DNA from: a virus
Direction: 5' to 3' (one strand)
Virus record (IMG/VR): IMGVR_UViG_3300035661_000038
Coordinates: 17,956 to 81,955 of that record
DNA: 64,000 nt
Positions within the stretch are counted from its first letter, which is position 1; every line of letters starts with the position of its first letter. The notes under the pieces were generated by a model that was not told the origin of the DNA, ran no database searches, and saw only the letters and a list, made by a program, of their open reading frames with translations. The translations under genes were made by a program, and so were the position numbers. Positions 1 to 7,911 of this stretch are shown here, in pieces.

Positions 1-69
1 CCCCCATTGCCGCGAGTCAGTGCCCGGGCCTGCGACGAGCTCGCGGATCGCAACGGCGTCGACATGCAT
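1..69 (-). CDS. Partial baseplate protein (cut by window edge)
   Basis: The frame opens at ATG 69 and leaves the window on the left after 23 residues, starting MHVDAVAIRELVAGPG. It begins 10 nt after the stop of the hub gene, so it is the next gene of the tail operon. In myoviruses the gene after the hub usually encodes a baseplate assembly or spike protein. The visible piece is too short to prove that, so the family is inferred from position only. Confidence 0.5.
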   Translation of the reverse strand, partial: MHVDAVAIRELVAGPGTDSRQWG

Positions 70-79
70 GTGCGCGAGC

Positions 80-1831
80 CTACGCCGAGGCCGCGGCGTC
101 CGCCGAGCCGTCGTCGGAGCCGAAGACCGAATCCGCGCGTACCTCGATGTAGTTCATGCCCTCGATGTCGAAGGCCACGCCCTCGTCGATGTGCCACTGC
201 GTCGCGATCGTCTTGGTGCGGAACACCGTCTGGAACCCCGAGTCGCCGTACGCCTTCGCGTACGCGTCGGCGAACCCGCTGTCGAACCCGATATCGCGGA
301 GGAACTGTGCCGCGCGCTGCGCGACGACCAAGTACTGCTCGATCTGGTTCACTGTCGGCCCCGTCGGATCGCGGTTCACCAGGAGCTCGAACGGGTCGCC
401 TGCGCGCATGTCGAGGATATCCGGATCGAGGTTGCCGCCACCGAGCGAGGCGAGGTTCCTGGTGGAGACCTTAATTGAGAGCTCGTTGCGCCCGACGGTC
501 TCGTAGATGTGCTTCGCGATTGCGATGAGTGCCGCCTCGGAGCGGAAGCCCGACACCTTGTGCACGCTCCACTTCGCATCGGTGCCGCCATCCCCCGGTA
601 GCCCCATCGCGAGGAAATCGTCCTTGCCCGGGAACCGCCCGACGAGCAGCCGCTTCTCTGCGGGGAGGTAACAGCGCACCTCGATGTTGCTCGGGGCCTG
701 GCGGTTGTACGCGCGACCGATGCCGATCTTGAGCACATTTCGCCCGTAGATGAAGACGCGGTGCGCGACACCCGCGCGAGGCATGAACGGGTCCGTGGGG
801 CGCGGCGCGATCGTCGACGAGTAGAGCGTGCGCGCGCGCGTGATGACGACGGTCGTGCCCTCCAAGAAAATGAGGTGCCCGAGCGCGCCCGCGGCGTCCG
901 TCAGGTAATCCCAAACCGAGAGCTTGCCCGCGCCGCCGCTCGCGCCGCCTGCGCCCGCGGGTGGAGGCCCGAGGTTGGGCGCGTAGGTGCCCTTCGCGAG
1001 TACTGATTCCAGCGTGGGCGCGGTGCCGACGCCGCGGTACTCGATGGAGAGGCCGACGAACTGCGGGAAGTGCGCGAGATACTTCGCGACCGATTGCGGA
1101 AATTCGATCTTCGCGTCGAGCACGAGCGCCGGCGGTGCCTCCTGGTCGATGAGGACCTGGGTGTTGTCGCGGCACTCCAATGTCGCTGTCGGCTCGCTCT
1201 CATCGTTGATGTCGACGTCCCACTTGTCGACCCACCCTTCAAACCGGAGGTTGGTGCGCGCGCGGCCGTTCGAGTCCACGTACTCGTCGGGCAAACCCAC
1301 CGACGTCGCGCCCTCGCCGCGTCGCTCGTCGCGCATCTGCGCGCCGTGCTCTTCGACCGGGATCGTGCCGAGGTAGAACTGCACCGCGCACGCTCGGATC
1401 ACTCGCGGATCGATCGGGCAGTCGACGAACTTGATCACGAAGCGCAGTGTGTCCGCTGCGCGCACGCCGTTCTGCGTCCACTGCGCCTCGCGCGGGATGA
1501 TGCCTTCGATGAAGTGGGTGCGACCGTCGCTTGACGATCGCTGCTCCTGGGGGGAGCCGGTCTTCTGGTCGGTGGGTGTGCCGCCCTGAGGCATGAGCAC
1601 CCACCGACGCGCGAACGGCGCGCCCGGGTTGAAGGGCACACTCTGGTCCTCGACCACGCGAAGCTCCGCGCGTGCATCGCTCGTGCCTTTCGCGTTCTTC
1701 GCCGGCTTCTTCGGCACGCGACTCTTGAGCGGTCCGGTGTCACCGAACTCCTCGAACCGGATACCCAAGCGGACCTTCGCCCGCGGGACATACGTCTGCT
1801 CGGGCGTGATGGTGTCGAAGTCGTCGGCCAC
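80..1831 (-). CDS. Baseplate hub / tail protein D-like
   Basis: A 583-residue protein two genes downstream of the tape measure, where contractile-tail phages place the gpD/gp44-type hub that caps the tail tube and carries the spike. It has a long polar N-terminal region, a central beta-rich part (around residues 330-420), a Gly/Ala-rich linker near residue 285 and an acidic, Ala-rich C-terminus. No enzymatic motif is visible. The GTG start is chosen because it carries no Shine-Dalgarno sequence but has TAGCCT 6 nt upstream, as several other late genes here do. Function is inferred mainly from size and gene order. Confidence 0.6.
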   Translation of the reverse strand: MADDFDTITPEQTYVPRAKVRLGIRFEEFGDTGPLKSRVPKKPAKNAKGTSDARAELRVVEDQSVPFNPGAPFARRWVLMPQGGTPTDQKTGSPQEQRSSSDGRTHFIEGIIPREAQWTQNGVRAADTLRFVIKFVDCPIDPRVIRACAVQFYLGTIPVEEHGAQMRDERRGEGATSVGLPDEYVDSNGRARTNLRFEGWVDKWDVDINDESEPTATLECRDNTQVLIDQEAPPALVLDAKIEFPQSVAKYLAHFPQFVGLSIEYRGVGTAPTLESVLAKGTYAPNLGPPPAGAGGASGGAGKLSVWDYLTDAAGALGHLIFLEGTTVVITRARTLYSSTIAPRPTDPFMPRAGVAHRVFIYGRNVLKIGIGRAYNRQAPSNIEVRCYLPAEKRLLVGRFPGKDDFLAMGLPGDGGTDAKWSVHKVSGFRSEAALIAIAKHIYETVGRNELSIKVSTRNLASLGGGNLDPDILDMRAGDPFELLVNRDPTGPTVNQIEQYLVVAQRAAQFLRDIGFDSGFADAYAKAYGDSGFQTVFRTKTIATQWHIDEGVAFDIEGMNYIEVRADSVFGSDDGSADAAASA

Positions 1832-1837
1832 GCGACG

Positions 1838-1843
1838 AGGCTA
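1838..1843 (-). promoter_or_regulatory. Late promoter -10 candidate (TAGCCT)
   Basis: On the minus strand TAGCCT stands 6 nt before the GTG of the hub gene. The preceding bases (CGGTG) are also found before TAGCTT in front of the tail chaperone gene. The spacing would start the mRNA at the start codon. Confidence 0.4.
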
Positions 1844-1875
1844 CACCGAGGCATCGAGTCGGCCACGGGCAAGAC

Positions 1876-1983
1876 CTATCTCAGCAACGAGCTCGACGAG
1901 GCGATCCTGCACGACTTCGTTTCGAATCCGACGAACGCGCTCGCGATCGACAACTTCGCGAGCCGCTTCGTCCTCTCGCGCAT
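1876..1983 (-). CDS. Small hypothetical protein
   Basis: A 35-codon frame in the gap between the LysM protein and the hub gene. It starts at ATG 1983, 5 nt after the TGA of the upstream gene, with GAGG just before the start. Nearly all its third codon positions are G or C, as in the real genes here. The product is basic and Ser-rich (MRERTKRLAKLS...). I recognise no family; it could be a chance frame. Confidence 0.35.
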   Translation of the reverse strand: MRERTKRLAKLSIASAFVGFETKSCRIASSSSLLR

Positions 1984-1987
1984 CGCC

Positions 1988-3259
1988 TCACGCCCCAGTC
2001 GGTCGCCCCGTCGTCAACGCCGGGATGACAACCGGATGGCCAACTGCCGGTGAGACCTGGGACCACGGCAGTCGGTTCGCCTTGGCGATGTCGGCGGCGT
2101 GGTCCGGGTCGCCGTAGTAGGTCATCGAGAGGCCCACGAGCGTGTCTCCTTCGCGAGCGACGTGGACCGCGAGGATGTCGCCCTGGCGTGCGCCCGAGAG
2201 AGTCGCAGCGGTGGACGATGCCTGGAGCGGCGCGCGCTCCGCGACGAACGCCCGGATTGACGTCATCAGCGTCACCGCGTCGTCGACGACGACGCGCGCG
2301 GTGTCGGCGGTGCCCGCGAAGTACCGCGCCGCGCGCACCACATCGATCGTCCCGGTCTTTGTCGAGAGGAGCTCGGCGGGCACCTGGCCGAGCGTGTCGC
2401 CGAAGTCGTTGGCCGTGCGCGCGATGTCTGCCGACATCGCGACCGCCGCCGTCTGCACCTGCGCCGGCACCGTCGCGATCTTCTGCGCGATGCCGGCGAG
2501 CGACTTGAGTTGCCCGGTGACGTACTGCACCTTGCGCGACGCCTGCGCGAGCACCTCGGACGGGTAGTCGGCGAGCGATTCGAGCTGACCGAGGGTGAGC
2601 GAGTTGGGCGCGCCGATCGACGCCGCGCGCGCGAGCTCGGTGGAGACCTTGCCGGCGGCGATCGATCCGGTGGTCGCGATCGACGCAGCCCATGCCGCTG
2701 CCGACGCTTGGCTACGCGCGACCTGTGCGACGAGATTCGCGTCGCGCGACGAGATCGGCGACGTCGGACGGCCGCCGCGTCCCTTCCACGCGAACTCGAC
2801 GCTCCACGCGATGTCGTGTGCGCGCGTCGTTGGGAACTCCCACGACGTCGCTCGACCCTCGCGCACCACCGAGTCGTTGTCCCAGAAGTCCGGGCCGCTC
2901 GACCTCCACGTCACCCGGAGCAGTGCCCCCTCCGATAGCAGCGCCTCGAACGCATCGCGAAGCTGCTGAGGAGCGACGAGCGAGGTGATCGTTCCGTCAG
3001 AGTCAGTGAACGTCGAGCCGCTCTTGGCGAGGAGCGTGCGCTTCCACTCGCCCTCCCACGTGCTCGGCAACTCCGAGAACGCGAGAAGCTGCTGTGTGGC
3101 GTTCTTGTTCCCGGGATACCAGGTGGTCGGCACCTTCTGCGCCGACTTCCACGACGCCCCCTGGTGGGGGAGGCCGTTGCCCGCGAGAAACAGAGCGCGC
3201 GGGCGCCGACCGATGACGTCGACCTCTTCGATGAGGAGGAAGCTGGCGTACGCACCCAC
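1988..3259 (-). CDS. LysM-domain tail/baseplate protein
   Basis: A 423-residue protein between tape measure and hub. The C-terminal 60 residues contain a LysM-like segment (REGDTLVGLSMTYYGDP, then ADIAKANRL), the peptidoglycan-binding fold commonly appended to the small tail protein that sits at the tube tip (XkdP/gp53-like). The middle (about 180-340) is Ala-rich and helical, the N-terminus is beta-like with several Trp. It probably links the tape measure end of the tube to the baseplate. The LysM call is from motif resemblance, the role from gene order. Confidence 0.65.
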   Translation of the reverse strand: MGAYASFLLIEEVDVIGRRPRALFLAGNGLPHQGASWKSAQKVPTTWYPGNKNATQQLLAFSELPSTWEGEWKRTLLAKSGSTFTDSDGTITSLVAPQQLRDAFEALLSEGALLRVTWRSSGPDFWDNDSVVREGRATSWEFPTTRAHDIAWSVEFAWKGRGGRPTSPISSRDANLVAQVARSQASAAAWAASIATTGSIAAGKVSTELARAASIGAPNSLTLGQLESLADYPSEVLAQASRKVQYVTGQLKSLAGIAQKIATVPAQVQTAAVAMSADIARTANDFGDTLGQVPAELLSTKTGTIDVVRAARYFAGTADTARVVVDDAVTLMTSIRAFVAERAPLQASSTAATLSGARQGDILAVHVAREGDTLVGLSMTYYGDPDHAADIAKANRLPWSQVSPAVGHPVVIPALTTGRPTGA

Positions 3260-3292
3260 GGGATCCTCCTGCTAGACGAGCGGAGGTCTGAC

Positions 3293-3314
3293 GACCAAAA
3301 AGCGCCTTTTGGTC
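3293..3314. repeat. 22-bp palindrome, copy 1
   Basis: Arms GACCAAAA and TTTTGGTC around AGCGCC. It lies 16 nt past the stop of the Ser/Asp-rich gene and 34 nt before the start of the LysM gene. Confidence 0.9.
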
Positions 3315-3330
3315 GCTGCCCCCGAGAGGC

Positions 3331-3543
3331 TCACTGGCCGCGCTTCGTGGCCCACTTCATCAGCGGGTTGTCCGAGCCGGCGCCCGCCTTGCCTCCGCTC
3401 TTCTTGGCCGTCTTCTCGTTGGCCGACGAGCTCTCAGTGTCCGACCCCGAGTCGCTCGACGAGCTCTCGATGTCCGACCCCGAGTCGCTCGACGAGGAAT
3501 CGGAACCCGCGATCTTCTTCTTGATGAACTCCGGCATGGACAT
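3331..3543 (-). CDS. Small Ser/Asp-rich repeat protein
   Basis: 70 residues, highly acidic and serine-rich in the middle, with a tandem duplication (SSSSDSGSDIES then SSSSDSGSDTES) that is also an almost exact 30-bp DNA repeat. The ends are basic (FIKKK; KWATKRGQ). It sits between the tape measure and the LysM gene, so it is probably a minor tail or tape-measure-associated protein. I know no family for it. ATG 3543 or ATG 3537 could be the start. Confidence 0.6.
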   Translation of the reverse strand: MSMPEFIKKKIAGSDSSSSDSGSDIESSSSDSGSDTESSSANEKTAKKSGGKAGAGSDNPLMKWATKRGQ

Positions 3544-3568
3544 CGGTGTTGCTCCGCGTCGAGGGATG

Positions 3569-3587
3569 GCGGGGCGGTGCGCCCCGC
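3569..3587 (-). terminator. GC hairpin after tape measure gene
   Basis: GCGGGGC and GCCCCGC pair around a 5-nt loop, between the end of the tape measure gene and the next start. There is no U-tract, so termination is only a possibility. Confidence 0.35.
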
Positions 3588-3616
3588 AAGCTCACCCCGC
3601 CGACGCTATCACGCAC

Positions 3617-5554
3617 TCACGAGCCGAACACCCCCGCCATCCGCGACTGCGTGCGCGAGGCGGCCGCCTTCGAGACATCACGCTGGAACGCGACGAATAC
3701 GCGATCCGGATCCTGGTCACGGAAGTCCTGCTTGAGGTTGAACGTCTGCCCGCCGTTCATGTTGATCGCTGCGCCCTTGCCGGCCGAGTTGGAGATGATC
3801 TTCTTGAGCTGCTCGCCGACGAGTGACTTGAGCGTGGCGTTCTTGATGTTGTCGCCGAACCCCTCCAGCGCCCCGCTCGCGAGTATCCCCGACTCGATGA
3901 GCACGCGCTGGAGGTCTTTCGACTTTTCGAAGACGCCCTCTGCGTACTTGCGCGCTGCATCGTCGTGAGCCTTCGTCGCGGCCTGGTACGCCATCACGAA
4001 GTCCGCCGCGCCGCCGAAGTCGTTCGTCTTCGCCTTGAGCGCCGCCTGATGGAACGCTTCGCCGCCGCCACTGGTGACGGCGTACGAGTTGATGTCGAGC
4101 GCGCCCTGGATGTAGCGATGGATCTCGTCCGCGCTCATCCCCGCCGCCGTCGCGGCGTCGTGGAACTTTTGCTGCGCCTTCTGGAGCTTGTCGATCGGCG
4201 CGTTCATGTCGCCAGCGATCCGGTTCATCTTCCTCAGCGCGCTCTCGGTCTTCGAGTCGAGCTCCCCCGGCACCGCACTACTGCCGGTGCCCGTGGCCAT
4301 CTCGAAACCCTTCTTCGCGACGTAGCGCACCCCCTCCGAGAGCCCGCCAGTGACAATGCCGCTGATGATGCGGCTTGCGGTCATCGTGTAGTCGACGATC
4401 GCGCGCGCTGCGTCGACGACATCTTTGAACGCCTTGGCGACGGATGCGCCGTCATTCTTGATGTCGTCCCAGGCATCGAGGATGTCGTCCATCGTCGTCG
4501 AGAGCGAATTGCTGATCGAATTGGCGTCGTTCGACTCCAATGAGACGAACGTGCGCATGAAGTCGCCGACGAACTTGATGAACTCGGCGACCCGTTGACC
4601 GAAATTCTTCGCGTACGTGGCGATGAGCTCCTGGTGCTCCAGGAAGAACGTGCGGATGACGTTGATCTCGGAGATGACGGCCTTGACGATCGGCGCGCCC
4701 ATGTCTTCGAGAATCTGGCGCTTCATGTCGGCCATCGACTGCTTGGCCGCGTTGAAGCTCAGGGGCATCTCTTTCGCTTTCTCAGCCATCTTTGTGACGG
4801 CCTTCTCCCCAAGCTCCAGCATCTTGTCGGGAGACATCTTTTGGAGCTGCGTGGCGACCTGCTTCGCGTTGCCGTGGAGCACGCTCGTCGCGGCGATGAG
4901 CTGAACCACCGGGTTCTTCGCCCTCACAACGCCTGCCTCCATCGCGGCGAACCCCTCCGACAGCTCGCTCATGCCGAGCCCCGAGATGCGCCCCGCCTTG
5001 GCCATTGCCGTTGTGAGCTCCTGGACCTGATCGACGCTCTTGCCCGAGCGCTCAGCGATCGCCGTAAACGCGTCGGTCATCTGCTCTGCCGAAACGCCCA
5101 TCGCAATCGCGGTGTCTTCGAGCTCGTTGTGGACGAGCTTGGAGACACTTTTGATTTGATTGAGCGATGCGTTCTCCCCCGCCATCATCATCATCGCGGA
5201 GCCGACCTTCTTGACCTCCTCGCCCTCCACCATCGCCGCATGGAACGCCGATTCGGCGAGCGCACCCGCACCCGCGATGCCCGCGCCGATCGCTGCGACG
5301 CCCGCCGCCATCGCGACCACCGAGCCCTCGACGACGTACTTCATGTTCTCGAAGCCGCTCGTCGCCGACTTGTGCCCCTTGGCGAGCCCCGTGAAATACG
5401 CATCCGCGCTCTTCTCGTTGGCATGGGTCTGCTGCTCGACCTTCTTGGACGCCGCCGCAACGCGACCAAGCGAGGTTTCGATCTGCTTCGCCGTCTCGGC
5501 CGCGACATCATCGAGCACCAGTCGAATCCGAACCTCAGCCGACGGGTCTGACAT
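3617..5554 (-). CDS. Tail tape measure protein
   Basis: 645 residues, directly downstream of the frameshifted tail chaperone, which is the canonical position. The N-terminus is helical and charged, residues about 75-115 are a hydrophobic Gly/Ala stretch (VAAIGAGIAGAGALAE) typical of tape measures, followed by long helical segments and a second hydrophobic region. It sets tail length and is injected or released with the DNA. At the usual 1.5 Angstrom per residue it implies a tail near 95-100 nm. The identification rests on position, length and helical, low-complexity composition. Confidence 0.85.
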   Translation of the reverse strand: MSDPSAEVRIRLVLDDVAAETAKQIETSLGRVAAASKKVEQQTHANEKSADAYFTGLAKGHKSATSGFENMKYVVEGSVVAMAAGVAAIGAGIAGAGALAESAFHAAMVEGEEVKKVGSAMMMMAGENASLNQIKSVSKLVHNELEDTAIAMGVSAEQMTDAFTAIAERSGKSVDQVQELTTAMAKAGRISGLGMSELSEGFAAMEAGVVRAKNPVVQLIAATSVLHGNAKQVATQLQKMSPDKMLELGEKAVTKMAEKAKEMPLSFNAAKQSMADMKRQILEDMGAPIVKAVISEINVIRTFFLEHQELIATYAKNFGQRVAEFIKFVGDFMRTFVSLESNDANSISNSLSTTMDDILDAWDDIKNDGASVAKAFKDVVDAARAIVDYTMTASRIISGIVTGGLSEGVRYVAKKGFEMATGTGSSAVPGELDSKTESALRKMNRIAGDMNAPIDKLQKAQQKFHDAATAAGMSADEIHRYIQGALDINSYAVTSGGGEAFHQAALKAKTNDFGGAADFVMAYQAATKAHDDAARKYAEGVFEKSKDLQRVLIESGILASGALEGFGDNIKNATLKSLVGEQLKKIISNSAGKGAAINMNGGQTFNLKQDFRDQDPDRVFVAFQRDVSKAAASRTQSRMAGVFGS

Positions 5555-5665
5555 GGGGTCTCTCCCGCGCCCCTCACGGGCGCTAGGGCGCGCGAGGGCG
5601 CCCCGCTCGTCACTCTACCGGCCCGCGCACCCGGAGGCCGCTAGAACGGCTCCCCGGGCCTCGCG

Positions 5666-6013
5666 TCACACCTCCCCGAGCAGGTCTTCACTCCCGCCGC
5701 CCTCATCGTCCAGGAGCTCCTTGAGATCCTGGAATTTCTCATCAAGCACCGACACCGGCAGATCGTCCCAAACGAACATCGACTGGCGCCCGTAACGCGC
5801 GAGGAAAACGATCTGCCGTCGCCGCGCCTTCTTCGCGAGCTCGATGTCGTAGTCGACGAACAGGTGCCAGTGCGCGTCGATGAGAGTGCCGTACACCACG
5901 AGGAGCCGCCGGATCGTCTCCTCGATCTCGCGCTCCTCTTCTGCGTCGCAATCGCCCTCCGCGCGCCTTACGGCGAGCGAACCGCGCTTCTGACAGCGAC
6001 GCAGCGCAGTAGA
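5666..6013 (-). CDS. Tail assembly chaperone, -1 frameshift extension (T part)
   Basis: This frame has no convincing start of its own: the first GTG (5899) lies inside clearly coding sequence that begins at least 35 codons earlier. It is open from 6040 and overlaps the end of the upstream chaperone frame, in the -1 frame relative to it. A T-TTT-C run (6012-6016) in the overlap lets the Phe tRNA slip back one base with full pairing. The product would be a G-T fusion, as in lambda gpG/gpGT, ending in the acidic stretch LKELLDDEGGG. The tape measure gene follows about 110 nt downstream. Confidence 0.65.
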   Translation of the reverse strand, partial: STALRRCQKRGSLAVRRAEGDCDAEEEREIEETIRRLLVVYGTLIDAHWHLFVDYDIELAKKARRRQIVFLARYGRQSMFVWDDLPVSVLDEKFQDLKELLDDEGGGSEDLLGEV

Positions 6014-6657
6014 AAATCCACCGTCTCCTCGCCGCTCGCGTTATGCGCGCGGTGGTAGAGGCCGATGATGAGGCGGCGGCCCTTGGCGCCGATCTCGCGC
6101 CAGAACGTCTCTACGTTCGAGAGCGGCCCCTGGGTCCAGTCGCACTTCATCCCGTCGATCGACCGGAGCATCTGCTTCGCGAGCTCGCCGACCGCGCGCT
6201 GGGAGTCGCCACCGGCGCGCTTGTAGGCGGCGTTCTCGTCGGCGGGCGTCAGGTCCCAGAGGATGCACGTGCGGTCGCCCTTGCCCGGGGTGCGCGTGAG
6301 GCCCTTCCGAATCCTGACGAAGTACACCTGGACGCCGGGCGGGATCTTGAACCCGTCGGGCACCTTCGCCCACGAAGGGAGCTTGCGCGGATCGCTGCAC
6401 TCACGCATCTCCGCATCGCGCGTGTCCTCTTCCTCGTTCTCGCTTGCGTCGTCACCGTCCTCGTCGACGGCGATGACCGGTTGGTCGGGCTCCTCTGCGT
6501 CGGCTGCGATGCTCGCGGCCTCGTCGTCACTCGCCCGCTTGTCGATCGTGGCCTTGGCTGCCGCCGCGAACCCCGTCGACTTCGGCGCGGTCGCGGCCCC
6601 GAGGATCGACGCTTTCGGGTCTGCGGGTTCCGTCTCGATCAGGTCTTCGATGTCCAT
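5968..6657 (-). CDS. Tail assembly chaperone (G part)
   Basis: 229 residues starting MDIEDLIETEPADPK. The first 100 residues are acidic and disordered-looking (a run of D and E around 75-95); the rest is folded (PSWAKVPDGFKIPPGVQVYFV). It lies just upstream of the tape measure gene, where phages place the chaperone that coats the tape measure during tail assembly. GGAGG stands 9 nt before ATG 6657 and only 3 nt before ATG 6663, so 6657 is preferred. About one in several ribosomes would be expected to shift into the T frame. Confidence 0.65.
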   Translation of the reverse strand: MDIEDLIETEPADPKASILGAATAPKSTGFAAAAKATIDKRASDDEAASIAADAEEPDQPVIAVDEDGDDASENEEEDTRDAEMRECSDPRKLPSWAKVPDGFKIPPGVQVYFVRIRKGLTRTPGKGDRTCILWDLTPADENAAYKRAGGDSQRAVGELAKQMLRSIDGMKCDWTQGPLSNVETFWREIGAKGRRLIIGLYHRAHNASGEETVDFLLRCVAVRSAVRSP

Positions 6658-6679
6658 CGTCATGCGCCTCCGAGTGACG

Positions 6680-6685
6680 AAGCTA
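6680..6685 (-). promoter_or_regulatory. Promoter -10 candidate (TAGCTT) for tail chaperone
   Basis: The surrounding minus-strand sequence (ATGCCGCGGTGTAGCTTCGTC as a 21-nt block, i.e. ATGCC, one base, CGGTGTAGC, one base, TCGTC) nearly repeats the block before the hub gene. Unlike the leaderless set, 16-22 nt and a GGAGG site separate it from the start. Confidence 0.35.
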
Positions 6686-6706
6686 CACCGCGGCATTGAC
6701 CGACGC

Positions 6707-6955
6707 ATGACCGAGACGCGAATCGAGGGAACCCCCACCGGCGCGCTCGATGTGAAGCGCTTCTACATGCGCGACGTGTACCTCGTCGCGAGGTGCCCCA
6801 AGTGTGACTACGAGACCAAGCACGACTTCGCGAGCGACTACCTCGCCTATCCGGAGGTGAACCGCCCGTTTGACCACGGCTGCTACTGCCCCAAGTGCGA
6901 CCACGAGTGGACCGTGCGCCTGACGCTCTCACTCGCCCTCGCGGTGACGTCATGA
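6707..6955 (+). CDS. Zinc-ribbon protein on the opposite strand
   Basis: 82 residues, plus strand, in an otherwise minus-strand region. It has two CPKC knuckles (RCPKCDYETK at about 29 and YCPKCDHEW at about 60), so it should bind one or more zinc ions, perhaps with the extra Cys and His between them. It starts 50 nt from the divergent tail chaperone start. Its stop overlaps the next start by 4 nt (ATGA), so it is the first gene of a small plus-strand operon. Role unknown; the arrangement is that of a moron inserted in the tail module. Confidence 0.7.
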   Translation: MTETRIEGTPTGALDVKRFYMRDVYLVARCPKCDYETKHDFASDYLAYPEVNRPFDHGCYCPKCDHEWTVRLTLSLALAVTS

Positions 6956-7290
6956 GCAAGACCACCGCCGAAGAACGCGCCTACCAAGACGGTCGGCGCG
7001 AGACGTTCGCGCGCTTGCTCTCGCACTTCGCCAGCGAGCTCTACACGACGCGCCCCAACATGCTCACGTGCTCGCCTGAGAAGCGATGCGCGGTGCTCGA
7101 AGCCGAGCGCCTCGACACCATCACCGCGCTCCGCGAGTTCTGCGCTGAGCTCGGATACAACGATTGGCCCGACTCGCTGTACCTGCGCGACGTCGTGGCG
7201 AAGCACCTCGCGCGCACGCAGCGACAGCGATTCAGCGACCGTCTGCGCGAACTCGCAAACGACGCTTTCGAGAAGCTGCCGCCGAAATAG
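6952..7290 (+). CDS. Hypothetical helical protein in plus-strand cassette
   Basis: 112 residues translated from ATG 6952, overlapping the previous stop by 4 nt. Polar, Arg/Glu-rich and predicted helical (MSKTTAEERAYQDGRRETF), with three Cys and no recognisable motif. GC-rich third positions and the overlap support real expression together with the zinc-ribbon gene. I do not recognise the family. Confidence 0.65.
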   Translation: MSKTTAEERAYQDGRRETFARLLSHFASELYTTRPNMLTCSPEKRCAVLEAERLDTITALREFCAELGYNDWPDSLYLRDVVAKHLARTQRQRFSDRLRELANDAFEKLPPK

Positions 7291-7301
7291 GAAAGACCCC
7301 C

Positions 7302-7493
7302 GTGGGGCGGAGGCGCGACCGGACCAAGACCCGGATTCCTTCCCACGAGGGCCACATCATCGAGCTCGCTCGGGAGGAGACGAGCCCGATCCGATCGCGC
7401 CGCCGGGGCGCTCTCGCGCCGCCCGGCCTTGGTGAATCTCAGAGCTGCGGTTGGAAGTCGTCGCACTCGAACGACATCTTCACCTTCACGTAG
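7302..7493 (+). CDS. Possible third gene of the plus-strand cassette
   Basis: A GTG-started frame of 63 codons, 11 nt after the previous stop with GGAAAG upstream. The product is basic (VGRRRDRTKTRIPSHEGH). Its last 55 nt run into the convergent tail tube gene, which weakens the case; the true end might be non-coding. Included because it continues the strand and the G/C third-position pattern. Confidence 0.35.
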   Translation: MGRRRDRTKTRIPSHEGHIIELAREETSPIRSRRRGALAPPGLGESQSCGWKSSHSNDIFTFT

Positions 7494-7873
7494 TCGCCAC
7501 GCGACGACACCGCCACCGGCGTCGCGCCCCACGCGACATCGGGGAAGAGCACCGTGGGCGTCGTGCCGTCAGGGAAGTTGCAGATCGCGACCACGTTGAA
7601 CACGAGGTCGGGCTGCACCCGCGACGCCTTGTCCTTGATGGCGGCGAGGAGCCGGAACCAATCCGACGAGTGAAGGTGGAGCTCGAAGTCCCCCTTGCAC
7701 CCGTTGTAAATCGAGTCCTTCCGGTTGGTCTTCTCGCCGAGGTAGCCCTGGCTCTTGATCTCGAACTCCGGCTCGAAGTTGAAGTTCTGGATCTCGGTGA
7801 GCGTGTCCTCCAGGTCGGCGCCCCGGGTGATGAGCAACTGCACTTCCTGTCCGCGGATCCTCTGCTTGGCCAC
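7439..7873 (-). CDS. Tail tube protein
   Basis: 144 residues, just downstream of the sheath gene, the standard order in contractile-tail phages. The sequence is rich in beta strands (QEVQLLITRG; FEPEFEIKSQGYLGEK; DYVKVKMSFECDDF), as expected for the tube subunit, which stacks as hexameric rings inside the sheath. It starts at ATG 7873 with GGAG-like purines upstream. Length fits the P2 FII / Mu gpM class. Confidence 0.75.
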   Translation of the reverse strand: MAKQRIRGQEVQLLITRGADLEDTLTEIQNFNFEPEFEIKSQGYLGEKTNRKDSIYNGCKGDFELHLHSSDWFRLLAAIKDKASRVQPDLVFNVVAICNFPDGTTPTVLFPDVAWGATPVAVSSRGDYVKVKMSFECDDFQPQL

Positions 7874-7911
7874 GTGTGTTCTCCTTTCGAGTTACCCGCG
7901 ACTCACGCGGC

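Noticed and set aside
1881-1990. Readthrough of the LysM gene stop (TGA 1988) into the following in-frame sequence
   Set aside because: The continuation is charged and open for 48 codons, but its third positions are not G/C-rich, while another frame in the same place has an ATG and the expected codon pattern.
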